From Brevibacterium gallinarum (GTDB lineage: Bacteria > Actinomycetota > Actinomycetes > Actinomycetales > Brevibacteriaceae), in assembly GCF_014836885.1 (NCBI RefSeq), contig NZ_JACSPY010000005.1, positions 124,001-188,000 of the forward strand: a DNA stretch of 64,000 nucleotides. Direction: 5' to 3'. Every line of letters starts with the position of its first letter. The first letter of the stretch is position 1. This document shows positions 7,196 to 16,130 of this stretch, piece after piece. Position numbers and translations under genes: made by a program. The notes beneath the pieces are model-generated. The model made no database searches. It was not told the DNA's origin and worked only from the letters and a program-made list of their open reading frames with translations.

Positions 7196-10027
7196 GTGGC
7201 ACAAACGGCTGCTCAGCCGCGCCGGCTCGTCATCGTCGAGTCTCCGACCAAAGCCCGCACCATCGTGGGCTACCTTGGGGACGGCTACGACGTCGAAGCC
7301 TCGGTGGGCCATATCCGAGACCTGCCGCAGCCCTCGGAGCTGCCTGCGGATATGAAGAAGGGCCCGTTCGGCAAGTTCGCCGTCGATGTCGACTCCGACT
7401 TCGAGCCGTACTATCGGGTCGCCCCGGACAAGAAGAAGAAGGTCACCGAGCTCAAGCGGCTGCTCAAGGACGCCGACGAGCTCTATCTGGCGACAGATGA
7501 GGACCGTGAGGGTGAGGCGATCGCCTGGCATCTGCTCGAAGTCCTCAAGCCCACGATCCCGGTCAAGCGGATGGTCTTCCACGAGATCACTCCCGAGGCG
7601 ATCGCCCGCGCCCTGGAGAGCACCCGCGAACTGGACTACTCGCTGGTCGACGCGCAGGAGACCCGCCGCATCCTCGATCGGCTCTACGGCTATGAGGTCT
7701 CGCCGGTGCTATGGCGCAAGGTCCGCGCCGGGCTCTCAGCCGGACGAGTGCAGTCGGTGGCCACCCGCCTCGTCGTCGAACGCGAACGCGAGCGGATGGC
7801 CTTCGTGCCTGCCCACTACTGGGACCTCGACATCGACCTGGCTGTGCCCGGCTCGGGTGCCGAGTTCGCCGCCCGCCTGACGACGTATCACGGCCGGCGG
7901 GTCGCCGGCGGCCGTGATTTCGACGATGCCGGGCAGCTGAAGAAGAAGGCCGCCTCTGAGGTCGTCGTGCTGACTGAGGACATGGCGACCGAACTCGCCG
8001 GCCAGCTCACCACCTCGGCGAAGGACAGCCTGCGTGTCGCGGCGCTGGAGACGAAGCCGTACTCGCGCCGCCCGGCCGCGCCGTTCACCACTTCGACCCT
8101 GCAGCAGGAGGCTGGCCGCAAGCTGCGGATGACCGCCCGCCAGGCGATGCGCACCGCCCAGTCGCTGTACGAGAACGGCTACATCACGTACATGCGAACC
8201 GACTCCTCGGCGCTGTCGACGCAGGCGGTGACCGCCGCCCGGAATCAGATCGCCGAACTCTACGGCCCCGAATACGTCCCGGAGTCGGCCCGGGTCTACG
8301 CCCAGAAGCAGAAGTCCGCGCAGGAGGCGCACGAGGCGATCCGGCCCGCCGGTGACTCCTTCCGCACCCCGGCCCAGGTCTCCGGGAAGCTCTCCGGCGA
8401 TGAGTTCCGGCTCTACGACCTCATCTGGAAGCGCACCGTCGCCAGCCAGATGGCCGATGCCAAGGGCAAGACGGCCACGATGCGCATCACTGCCGACCTC
8501 GGTGAGGACAGGACGGCGGGCTTCACCGCCTCGGGCACGGTCATCACGTTCCGCGGCTTCCTCGCCGCCTATGAGGAGGGCCGTGACGCCGAACGCTACG
8601 CCGCCAAGGAGGGCGGCTGGCTGCCGGAGGTCGAAGAGGGCCAGGCGATCTCCGTCGCTCGCGCTGAGGCCGACGGCCACACGACTGCACCGCCGCCGCG
8701 CTTCACCGAGGCCAGCCTCGTCAAGCGGCTCGAAGAGCTCGGCATCGGCCGGCCGTCGACGTACGCGGCGATCATCTCGACGATCCAGGATCGCGGCTAC
8801 GTCACCGAACGCGGCAGCGCGCTGGTGCCCAGCTGGCTGGCGTTCTCCGTCGTGAGGCTGCTCGAAGAGCACTTCGGAGGGCTTGTTGACTACCAGTTCA
8901 CTGCAGCTCTCGAAGCCGACCTCGACGCGATCGCCGGAGGTGCGAAGGAGCGCAGCCAGTGGCTCAGCGAGTTCTACTTCGGCACCGGGGCTGACCATGA
9001 GGGTCTCAAGCCGACAGTCGACGACTTAGGCGACATCGATGCGCGGGCGATCAACTCGATCGACATCGCCGAGGGCATCGTGCTCAGGGTCGGCCGGTAC
9101 GGACCCTATCTGGAGGTCTCGCCCGAGGCGGCGGCTGCCGCCGGTGCCAAGCAGGCGCCTGCCAACGCCGATGGCGAGGTCGCCCCGGTCCGCGTGTCGG
9201 TGCCCGATGACCTGGCACCCGATGAGCTGACCGAGGCAAAGGCCCGTGAGCTCATCGCCGAACAGGGCCAGGGCGACCGCGAGCTCGGCGTCGACCCGGA
9301 GACCGGGCACACGATCGTGGTGAAGTCCGGCCGCTTCGGCCCGTATGTCACCGAGATCCTGCCCGAACCTGAGGAGAAGCCCAAGCGCGGGGCCAAGAAG
9401 CCCAAGCCGCGCACGGCCTCGCTGTTCAAGTCGATGAACCCGGCGACGGTCGACCTGTCGACGGCGCTGACGCTGCTGAGCCTGCCGCGCGAGGTGGGAG
9501 CCGACGCTGAGGGCGAGGTCATCACCGCGCAGAACGGCCGGTACGGCCCCTACCTGAAGAAGGGCAGCGACTCGCGGTCGCTGGAGACTGAGGAGCAGAT
9601 CTTCACCATCACCCTTGAGGAGGCGCTGGCGATCTACGCCCAGCCCAAGCAGCGCGGCCGCCGTGCGGCTGCCGCCCCGCTCAAGGAGTTCGGCGAGGAC
9701 CCGGAGTCGAAGAAGCCGGTCGTGCTCAAGGACGGCCGCTTCGGCCCCTACGTCACCGACGGGACGACGAACGCGACCCTGCGCAAGGACGACGCCGTCG
9801 ACTCGATCACCGCCGAGCGGGCCTTCCAGCTGCTCGCGGAGAAGCGGGCGAAGGGACCGGCGAAGAAGCGCACGACGGCTAAGAAGACGACTGCCAAGAA
9901 GGCGCCGGCGAAGAAGACGACGGCGGCGAAGTCGACGACTGCCAAGAAGTCGACGACCGCGCGCACGACGGCGGCGAAGAAGACCACCGCGGCGAAGAAG
10001 ACGACGGCTACGCCGAAGACGCCCTGA
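7196..10027 (+). CDS. topA: DNA topoisomerase I
   Basis: A 943-residue type IA topoisomerase that relaxes negative supercoils. It opens with the TOPRIM signature RLVIVESPTKARTI, has the acidic TDEDREGEAIAW motif, and the catalytic Tyr in GYITYMRTDSS (about residue 330). The C-terminal region has four GRxGPY(L/V) repeats (about residues 630, 705, 780, 855) in place of zinc fingers, then a Lys/Thr/Ala-rich tail, as in other actinobacterial TopA. GTG 7196 follows GAAAGGGA at 8 nt; the frame continues upstream but without a ribosome binding site. Confidence 0.95.
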   Translation: MAQTAAQPRRLVIVESPTKARTIVGYLGDGYDVEASVGHIRDLPQPSELPADMKKGPFGKFAVDVDSDFEPYYRVAPDKKKKVTELKRLLKDADELYLATDEDREGEAIAWHLLEVLKPTIPVKRMVFHEITPEAIARALESTRELDYSLVDAQETRRILDRLYGYEVSPVLWRKVRAGLSAGRVQSVATRLVVERERERMAFVPAHYWDLDIDLAVPGSGAEFAARLTTYHGRRVAGGRDFDDAGQLKKKAASEVVVLTEDMATELAGQLTTSAKDSLRVAALETKPYSRRPAAPFTTSTLQQEAGRKLRMTARQAMRTAQSLYENGYITYMRTDSSALSTQAVTAARNQIAELYGPEYVPESARVYAQKQKSAQEAHEAIRPAGDSFRTPAQVSGKLSGDEFRLYDLIWKRTVASQMADAKGKTATMRITADLGEDRTAGFTASGTVITFRGFLAAYEEGRDAERYAAKEGGWLPEVEEGQAISVARAEADGHTTAPPPRFTEASLVKRLEELGIGRPSTYAAIISTIQDRGYVTERGSALVPSWLAFSVVRLLEEHFGGLVDYQFTAALEADLDAIAGGAKERSQWLSEFYFGTGADHEGLKPTVDDLGDIDARAINSIDIAEGIVLRVGRYGPYLEVSPEAAAAAGAKQAPANADGEVAPVRVSVPDDLAPDELTEAKARELIAEQGQGDRELGVDPETGHTIVVKSGRFGPYVTEILPEPEEKPKRGAKKPKPRTASLFKSMNPATVDLSTALTLLSLPREVGADAEGEVITAQNGRYGPYLKKGSDSRSLETEEQIFTITLEEALAIYAQPKQRGRRAAAAPLKEFGEDPESKKPVVLKDGRFGPYVTDGTTNATLRKDDAVDSITAERAFQLLAEKRAKGPAKKRTTAKKTTAKKAPAKKTTAAKSTTAKKSTTARTTAAKKTTAAKKTTATPKTP

Positions 10028-10044
10028 CCGCAGGCCCTCGCCGT

Positions 10045-11064
10045 TCAGGCGACGGCTGCTGCGGCAGAGGGGTGCACCCACAGCCGATCCGAGTCGCACG
10101 GTGTGAGGAGGTCCAGGGGGACGACCGGTGGTGTGTGCTGTGGGTCCGTAATGTCACCTGATAGTCCGCTGCGGCCCACGCGGGCACACTCATCGGCCAG
10201 GACATTGCCCGGGATTCCAACATGTGCCGGGACGTGTACGAGCAGCATCGGTGCCGTGCGTCTGGCGAGGGCACGGATGAGTCCGCCGTCTGCAACCCGC
10301 TTCGGAGCGCTGTAGATGCCGGTGTCGTCAGAGTCCTTGTCCATGAGCGATTGCGGCAGCTGCTCGCCGGTGTCAGCCACGTGCAGGAGCATCCGGGTAA
10401 AGCGGATCGCACTTCTCGAGTCAGAGCACAGAACCACCGGCACGTTGTGCGGGACAGCTTCCAGGGCGATGGCCAGTGCACGAATCTCGACCTGTCCGAT
10501 GTCGTCTGACTCGTACAGTGGGATCCGCTCGATTGCGCAGATTGTGCGATCGAGGGTGACGGCAGCCGCTGCCGCAGTCTGGGAGTCGCTGCACAGGGTC
10601 GCGTCAGTGTAGACGACCCGTGTCTCGGTGGTCTCCGTTGACAGTTGGGACACTGCCGCTGTCAGGTCGCGGTCGAAGCGTGCCTGCAGCGCAAGGCTGC
10701 GCAGCAATCGCGAGCGGCTGCTCGGCGCGCCGTCCTGAAGCTGGAGAGTCGTCACCTGAGAGGCCGCGATGCGATTCGGCCGGATCCCGGACAGCTTCCG
10801 TCTCAGCGCCTCCTGTGCCAGGATCGTCACGCGGCGCTTGCTGCGCGAACTGTTTTGCGGGCGCATGAGCGTCATCGCGTCACCGACCACGCCGCAGACC
10901 TGATCGCCGATGTCACCGTCAGGGTCGAGCTGCAGGGCCAGCTTCGTCGCCGCGCCGATCGCTGTGCCATGCAACCGCAGCCCGCCGAGAATGAGGCGGT
11001 TGAGAAGATCCACTTCAATCCAGAATGCGTAATGAGCTGCTGGATTCCGCTCTGCCGTTCCCAT
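10045..11064 (-). CDS. RNase H-fold protein with novel N-terminal domain
   Basis: A 339-residue protein whose residues 148-300 read as an RNase HI-type fold. Asp154 sits in VVYTDATL, Glu193 in QVEIRALAIAL, Asp215 in VLCSDSRSAI and Asp291 in PGNVLADECAR, with His281 in the loop HVPAHVG. These are the D-E-D-D plus His positions of RNase HI. The first 145 residues, rich in charged helices, match nothing I know. The gene is convergent with topA, has a strong ribosome binding site (GAGGAGG) and lies between topA and the lipoate ligase-family gene. It could cut RNA in RNA-DNA hybrids, but the unusual architecture makes the substrate open. Confidence 0.62.
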   Translation of the reverse strand: MGTAERNPAAHYAFWIEVDLLNRLILGGLRLHGTAIGAATKLALQLDPDGDIGDQVCGVVGDAMTLMRPQNSSRSKRRVTILAQEALRRKLSGIRPNRIAASQVTTLQLQDGAPSSRSRLLRSLALQARFDRDLTAAVSQLSTETTETRVVYTDATLCSDSQTAAAAAVTLDRTICAIERIPLYESDDIGQVEIRALAIALEAVPHNVPVVLCSDSRSAIRFTRMLLHVADTGEQLPQSLMDKDSDDTGIYSAPKRVADGGLIRALARRTAPMLLVHVPAHVGIPGNVLADECARVGRSGLSGDITDPQHTPPVVPLDLLTPCDSDRLWVHPSAAAAVA

Positions 11065-11246
11065 CGTGTCCTCCTCACCGGCTGTGACCGACCCTTTGCC
11101 GATCAGCTTCCACGGTAAAAGGGGGGACGGACATCGTCTGATGAACCGGCATCACCGACGTACGGGGATGCCCGGTTCGGCTGCATGCGGGTCGTTCGTT
11201 CCGATGACAATGCCGCCGCTGGGTCAGCGCACAGCCGCTGCGCCGC

Positions 11247-12119
11247 TCACAGCTCGTGTTTGTCCCGGTACTCTGCCGCTGCTGCCAGCGTCTCCTCACC
11301 GATCTCCCCAGCGACCACCTCGTAGGCGGTGCTGTAGGCGGCGTCGAAGGCCTCGGCGACCGCTTCGACCGTCACCTCGGGATGCACCTCGCTGATCGAC
11401 CCGCCGGTCGCTGGATCCCACTCGACCCCCAGGGCTGCCTCGACGTCGGTGAGCACTGCCCGGATCGGATCGGGATCGGTCACGACGATCGACGATGAGA
11501 ACAGCCAGCCGGCCGCGGTCACCCGCTGCGCCGTGCCGATCGCCTTGATCCTGCCTGCGACATTGACGCTGTGCTCACCAGGGCAGTACTCACCGGGAAT
11601 CTCGCCGAGGCGCGCGTCGATGCCGAGCGAGCGCAGCACCTGGGCGTACATCGCCCCGAAGTCCGTGAACCGGCCCTGCGTGCCCGACAGCAGCGTGGAG
11701 GCCGGTTCGATGTGATCGATGACGAGGCTGCCGCGGTGATACGGGGCCACCCGCCCGCCGAGCGAGCGCAGCACCGGCGTGAACCCGTGGGCGCGCGCGG
11801 CTTCGACCGCGGCGGGAAATCCGGGCAGGAACCGGTCGCGGGCACCGAAGGCGACGGTCGGCTCCGGCCGGTAGATCCGCAGCACACCCGGCCGCTTCCC
11901 GGCCCGCACCTCATCGAGCAGCACGCGGGCCAGGGAGAGCGCATCGACCGGGTCATCGGTCCCGCGCCCGAGGCGGTGCAGCCGGATGCGGGCAGGCGCA
12001 GGCTGGCCATCGGTCAGGGGAGAGGCTCCGGCCGGGTCGGCAGCCGGGGCAGAGGCATCAGCCGGCTGGGCGGAATCAGCGGCCCGGGCGGCTGCGTCAC
12101 GGGAGTCGGTGTCGGTCAC
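11247..12119 (-). CDS. Lipoate-protein ligase A family protein
   Basis: A 290-residue protein of the biotin/lipoate ligase fold. After an Ala/Pro/Asp-rich N-terminal stretch (1-45), RSLGGRVAPYHRGSL (about 120-135) corresponds to the lipoyl-binding RRxxGG motif and GRIKAIGTAQR (about 190) supplies the catalytic Lys. It should attach lipoate or octanoate to lipoyl domains, or act as an octanoyl carrier; the two cannot be separated here. The GTG start at 12119 has no ribosome binding site but lies 6 nt after TATCCT, so a leaderless mRNA is likely. Confidence 0.8.
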   Translation of the reverse strand: MTDTDSRDAAARAADSAQPADASAPAADPAGASPLTDGQPAPARIRLHRLGRGTDDPVDALSLARVLLDEVRAGKRPGVLRIYRPEPTVAFGARDRFLPGFPAAVEAARAHGFTPVLRSLGGRVAPYHRGSLVIDHIEPASTLLSGTQGRFTDFGAMYAQVLRSLGIDARLGEIPGEYCPGEHSVNVAGRIKAIGTAQRVTAAGWLFSSSIVVTDPDPIRAVLTDVEAALGVEWDPATGGSISEVHPEVTVEAVAEAFDAAYSTAYEVVAGEIGEETLAAAAEYRDKHEL

Positions 12120-12125
12120 CTAGAT

Positions 12126-12131
12126 AGGATA
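12126..12131 (-). promoter_or_regulatory. -10 box of the lipoate ligase-family gene
   Basis: On the minus strand TATCCT is followed by 6 nt and then the GTG start, the leaderless pattern seen at several genes in this window. Confidence 0.45.
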
Positions 12132-12295
12132 ACCGCGGCCGCGCCCGCCCCGGCCCGCCGGATCCGCCGCATCCGGCCCCGCCGCCGCGTCCAGCGCCGG
12201 CAGCCGCCGCCTGGCGCCTCGTCCAGCAAGCGGACAGGTGGGCCTCGTAGGCTGATATCGTCGATGTCCGAGCCGATGAGTATCGTGGAGATGTG

Positions 12296-14926
12296 ATGAC
12301 AACTCCGAATCCCCCGAGCGGCGCGTCCGCAGCCGCATCAGCGGCGCCCAGACGGCATCCGCTCGCCCCGCTCGTCCCGCTTGGACTCGAAGTCGGCGCC
12401 TGGCTGCTGCTGCTGACCACCGGTGCGATCGCCTTCGGTCTCGCCGGCATCATGGGATTCTTCGACACCGGCCTGCCCGCTGACCTGCACAGCGTCCAGC
12501 CGGTCTGGGAGGTCGGCGAATTCAGCGTCCGCCACGGCGCGATCGCCCTCACCGTCCTCCTCGTCGTCGCGGCAGCCGGCCTGTTCCTGCCGACTTCGCT
12601 GCTCGGCTCACGCCTGTCGACCACCGGCGGCCGGGTGCTGTCCTCCTCCGCCGCAGCTGCCGGAGTCTCGGGCCTGTTCCTCTTCTTCTTCCCCTCCGTC
12701 TGGCTCGCCTGGCTCACCGGCCTGCTGCTGGCGGTCATGGTCGCCCTGCTCGTCCGCCAGGCCCCGGGCGTGCACCGCAAACCGTGGCGCTCGGTCGGCG
12801 TCGCCGCGGGCCTCGGCCTGTTCGTCACCTACATCGCCCAGATCGCCTCGGGCGTCTCCGCCGGTGTGCCCGCCCAGCGCTGGCTGCTGCTGCTGGCCGC
12901 CCTCGTCATGCTCGCCGCGGCGATCGCCTCCTTCCTGCTGCCGGTCTCCGCTGATTCCGTCGACCAGACCACTGGTGCGTTCCCCGCTCAGCACCGCGGC
13001 CGCGGCGAGGCCGAGATCGCCCGCCCCTGGGCCTGCTACGTCCTCTTCGGGGCACTCGGCGTCATCGTCGCGCTGCCCCAGATCGTCGTCGCCGACCTCA
13101 GCTTCGGTCAGGCCGGCACCTACGCGATCCTGTGCGCCGCCCTCGTCGGTTGGGCCGCCGGCTTCGAAGCCGGCCCGACCTTCGCCCCGGGCATGACGCG
13201 CCCGCGCCTGACCTCCTTCGCCGTGCTCACCGCCGGCGTGCTGCTCGTCCTCATCGGCGCGCTCAAGGAGCTCTCGGGCATGGCGATCCTCTCCGGCGCC
13301 GCAGCGTTCGTCGTCGGCATCGGCGTGCGCGCCCAGCCGTATGCGTTCTCCCGCCGCATCGGCTTCGGCATCGGTGCCTTCGCCGCCCTGCTGCTCACCT
13401 GGCTCGGCACCGCGCTCAACGTCCCGGTGACCGACTTCATGGTCTGGGAGATCACCACCACGGAGGTCGCCTACATCATCCCCGGCCTGCTCACCATCGC
13501 CGCCGGCATCATCGCAATCACGACGTTCTCCCCGCTGGGCGTGCGCGGCCTCGGCGTCGACCTCGTCCACGCCTTCCGCGCACCCGCCGCCCGCACGACC
13601 GCTCCCGAGGCGCCGGTCGCCGCGCCCGAAGCGGTGGCCGGCTCCCAGCCGGGTGCCGTCGATGCTGCCCGCAGGCTCGCCGAGCGCGGCCTGTTCATCG
13701 CCTTCGAAGGCGGTGACGGGGTCGGCAAGACCACCCAGATCCGCAAGCTCGGTGAGCACTTGGCCGCCCGCGGCTTCACCGACATCCACACCACCCGCGA
13801 ACCCGGCGGCACCGAGGCCGGACAGCGCATCCGCGAGGTCCTGCTGGGCGGCAGGGGAGTGGCCCAGCGTGCTGAGGCGCTGCTCTTCGCAGCTGACCGC
13901 GCCCACCACATCGCCGACCGCGTCGACCCGTGGCTCACCGCCGGCGGGGTCGTCATGACCGATCGCTACATCGACTCCTCGCTGGCCTATCAGTCAGCCG
14001 GCCGGCAGCTCTCGGTCGCTGAGATCGGGGCGATCTCCCGCTGGGCGACGACCGGGCTCATCCCGCACCTGACGATCATCCTCGACATGGATCCGGCGGC
14101 AGCGAACGCTCGCACCGAATCCCGCGGCGGGGCCAACCACCTCGACCAGGCCGGCCTCGAGTTCCATTCGCGGGTCCGGCAGGCGTTCCTCGACATGGCC
14201 GCGGCAGAACCGCAGCGCTACGTCGTCATCGACGCCGACCGCGACCCCGATGCTGTGGCCGCCGACATCGCCGCAGCCGTCGACCGGACGCTGACAGTCC
14301 AGGGCATCCGCCCCCAGCCGCCGGTCGTCGATCAGCCGGCGGCCGCCGGTGAGCAGCCAGCAGACGGACACCACCGGGCAGACGCTGCGAGGGAAGCCGG
14401 CCCTCAGCTGAAAGGCGACTCGTCAGCTGCTGAGGAGGACGCCACCACGGTCCTGCCCTCAGCCAGCAGCGGCACCGGCAGCCACGCGTCCGGCGAGGAC
14501 GAGACCACAGTCATCAGCACTCCGGCAGTCGACGAAGCCGACGATGACTCGGCCACGACCGTGCTGCCGCACCGCGGCCGCGAACCCGGTTCCCAGGACG
14601 CCGTGCTGCTGCCCCAGCAGCACGACGCCGGCAACCGCGAGGACACGGTCCGCCACGAGAACGCGATCCACCAGGAGGATGCGAACTACCGGGAGGACGC
14701 GCTCCACGAGGAGGACGCGACCCGCCAGTTCGACGCGCCCCCGGCACCGCAGCAGCCGGAAGCCGAGCCGGATCCCGGTGACGCCGAGACGACGGTGATG
14801 CCGCGCCAGCAGCTGCACAACTCCTCGCGACAGAAGCTGCAGGCCCAAGCCGAGATCGAACGCCAGGCCCGTGAGCGGCTGCGCGAAGCCCGCATGCGCG
14901 GGATGCGCCGAGGAGACCAGCAGTGA
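12296..14926 (+). CDS. tmk: Membrane protein-thymidylate kinase fusion with acidic TTV tail
   Basis: An 876-residue three-part protein. Residues about 25-425 form a polytopic membrane domain of roughly 10-12 hydrophobic helices. Residues 465-668 are a complete dTMP kinase: P-loop FEGGDGVGKTTQ, DR(Y)IDSSLAYQ, and a lid region with ARTESRGG. Residues 669-876 are acidic and disordered-looking, with four TTV units flanked by acidic residues (ATTVLP, ETTVIS, ATTVLP, ETTVMP). The kinase makes dTDP for DNA synthesis; holB follows with a start overlapping this stop, as in many bacteria. ATG 12296 is preferred over GTG 12293 because GGAG lies 5 nt upstream. Membrane-fused Tmk is known in other actinobacteria; the tail function is unknown. 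Confidence 0.88.
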   Translation: MTTPNPPSGASAAASAAPRRHPLAPLVPLGLEVGAWLLLLTTGAIAFGLAGIMGFFDTGLPADLHSVQPVWEVGEFSVRHGAIALTVLLVVAAAGLFLPTSLLGSRLSTTGGRVLSSSAAAAGVSGLFLFFFPSVWLAWLTGLLLAVMVALLVRQAPGVHRKPWRSVGVAAGLGLFVTYIAQIASGVSAGVPAQRWLLLLAALVMLAAAIASFLLPVSADSVDQTTGAFPAQHRGRGEAEIARPWACYVLFGALGVIVALPQIVVADLSFGQAGTYAILCAALVGWAAGFEAGPTFAPGMTRPRLTSFAVLTAGVLLVLIGALKELSGMAILSGAAAFVVGIGVRAQPYAFSRRIGFGIGAFAALLLTWLGTALNVPVTDFMVWEITTTEVAYIIPGLLTIAAGIIAITTFSPLGVRGLGVDLVHAFRAPAARTTAPEAPVAAPEAVAGSQPGAVDAARRLAERGLFIAFEGGDGVGKTTQIRKLGEHLAARGFTDIHTTREPGGTEAGQRIREVLLGGRGVAQRAEALLFAADRAHHIADRVDPWLTAGGVVMTDRYIDSSLAYQSAGRQLSVAEIGAISRWATTGLIPHLTIILDMDPAAANARTESRGGANHLDQAGLEFHSRVRQAFLDMAAAEPQRYVVIDADRDPDAVAADIAAAVDRTLTVQGIRPQPPVVDQPAAAGEQPADGHHRADAAREAGPQLKGDSSAAEEDATTVLPSASSGTGSHASGEDETTVISTPAVDEADDDSATTVLPHRGREPGSQDAVLLPQQHDAGNREDTVRHENAIHQEDANYREDALHEEDATRQFDAPPAPQQPEAEPDPGDAETTVMPRQQLHNSSRQKLQAQAEIERQARERLREARMRGMRRGDQQ

Positions 14927-16107
14927 CCGGCGTGTGGAGCGAACTCGTCGGCCAGGACGCAGCGATCGAACAGCTGCGCCGCGCCGCCCATGCCGCTGGC
15001 CGCATCGCCGCCGGCGACACCTCGGGCACCGCCTCGATGACCCACGCCTGGCTCATCACCGGCCCACCCGGCTCGGGCCGGTCGAATGCCGCCCGCGCCT
15101 TCGCCGCCGCGCTCTTCAGCCCGTCCCACGGCGATGAGCTCGATGCCGAATCGCACCGGGCACTGGCCGGCACGCATGAGTCGATGACCGTCATGTCGAC
15201 GCAGAAGTCGCTCATCTCCATCGACGAGGTCCGCGACCTCGTCTCCCAGGCCCACTCCGCCCCGGTCAACGCCCCCTGGCGGGTCATGATCATCGAAGAC
15301 GCCGACCGGATGGCCGAACGCACCTCCAACGTCCTGCTCAAGGCGATCGAGGAACCGCCGCCTGCCACCGTGTGGATCCTGTGCGCGCCCAGCACCCAGG
15401 ATGTGCTCACGACGATCCGCTCACGCTGCCGCAACGTCAACCTGCGCATCCCGCCGACCGAAGCGATCGCCGAGCTGCTCATCACCCGCGACGGCGTCGA
15501 CCCGGACAAGGCCGCCTGGGCGGCGGCAGCCGCACAGAACCACATCGGCCGGGCCAAGCGCTTCGCCCTCAATGAGGCGGCCGCCGCCGAACGGCAGCGC
15601 ACGCTGGACATCCCCTCCCGGCTGACGTCGCTGGGCACCACCGTCCGGCTGGCCGGCCGGGTCGTCGACAGTGCTGCTGAGCGGGCCAAGGAGCGCACCG
15701 CTGAACGCAATGCCGCCGAACGCGAGGAACTGCTCACCACCCTCGGCGTCGAACCCGGCAAGGCTCCGCCGCCGGCCGTGCGCGCCCAGGTGCGCCGGCT
15801 GGAAGAGGAGCAGAAGCGAAAGAACGTCCGCGCCCGCAACGACGAGATCGACTCGATGTTCCTAGAGCTGCTCTCGCTCTACCGCGATGTGCTGCTGTGC
15901 CAGCTGGGCATGAGCGAGGGCTACATCAACAAGGGTGAGGACGAGCGCATCCGCGCACTCGCCGAAGGCAACACGGCCACCACCACGCTGCGCCGCATCG
16001 ACATCCTCACCCAGGCCCGTCAGCGGCTGGCGACGAACATGGCTCCGCTGCTCATTGTCGAAGCCGCGTTCATCGGGCTTGTGAACCCCTGGCTGCTCGA
16101 CGAGTGA
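14923..16107 (+). CDS. holB: DNA polymerase III subunit delta-prime
   Basis: A 394-residue clamp-loader subunit of the AAA+ type, with the degenerate P-loop GPPGSGRSNA (about residue 46), the sensor region ISIDEVRDLV, and the SRC-like motif IRSRCRNV. It helps load the beta sliding clamp with DnaX and HolA. The GTG start overlaps the tmk stop. Odd feature: the small zinc-binding module of clamp-loader subunits (four Cys, expected at about residues 62-85) has no cysteine at all here, though the surrounding sequence up to LAGTHES is alignable. A Lys/Arg/Glu-rich stretch (about 270-310) may be a coiled coil. Confidence 0.87.
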   Translation: MTGVWSELVGQDAAIEQLRRAAHAAGRIAAGDTSGTASMTHAWLITGPPGSGRSNAARAFAAALFSPSHGDELDAESHRALAGTHESMTVMSTQKSLISIDEVRDLVSQAHSAPVNAPWRVMIIEDADRMAERTSNVLLKAIEEPPPATVWILCAPSTQDVLTTIRSRCRNVNLRIPPTEAIAELLITRDGVDPDKAAWAAAAAQNHIGRAKRFALNEAAAAERQRTLDIPSRLTSLGTTVRLAGRVVDSAAERAKERTAERNAAEREELLTTLGVEPGKAPPPAVRAQVRRLEEEQKRKNVRARNDEIDSMFLELLSLYRDVLLCQLGMSEGYINKGEDERIRALAEGNTATTTLRRIDILTQARQRLATNMAPLLIVEAAFIGLVNPWLLDE

Positions 16108-16130
16108 GCCTGCCAGCAGGCTGAGGGTGC

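Noticed and set aside
12608-13909. 433-codon minus-strand open frame opposite tmk
   Set aside because: Low-complexity Gly/Glu/Asp-rich antisense of a membrane-coding region; no start signal.
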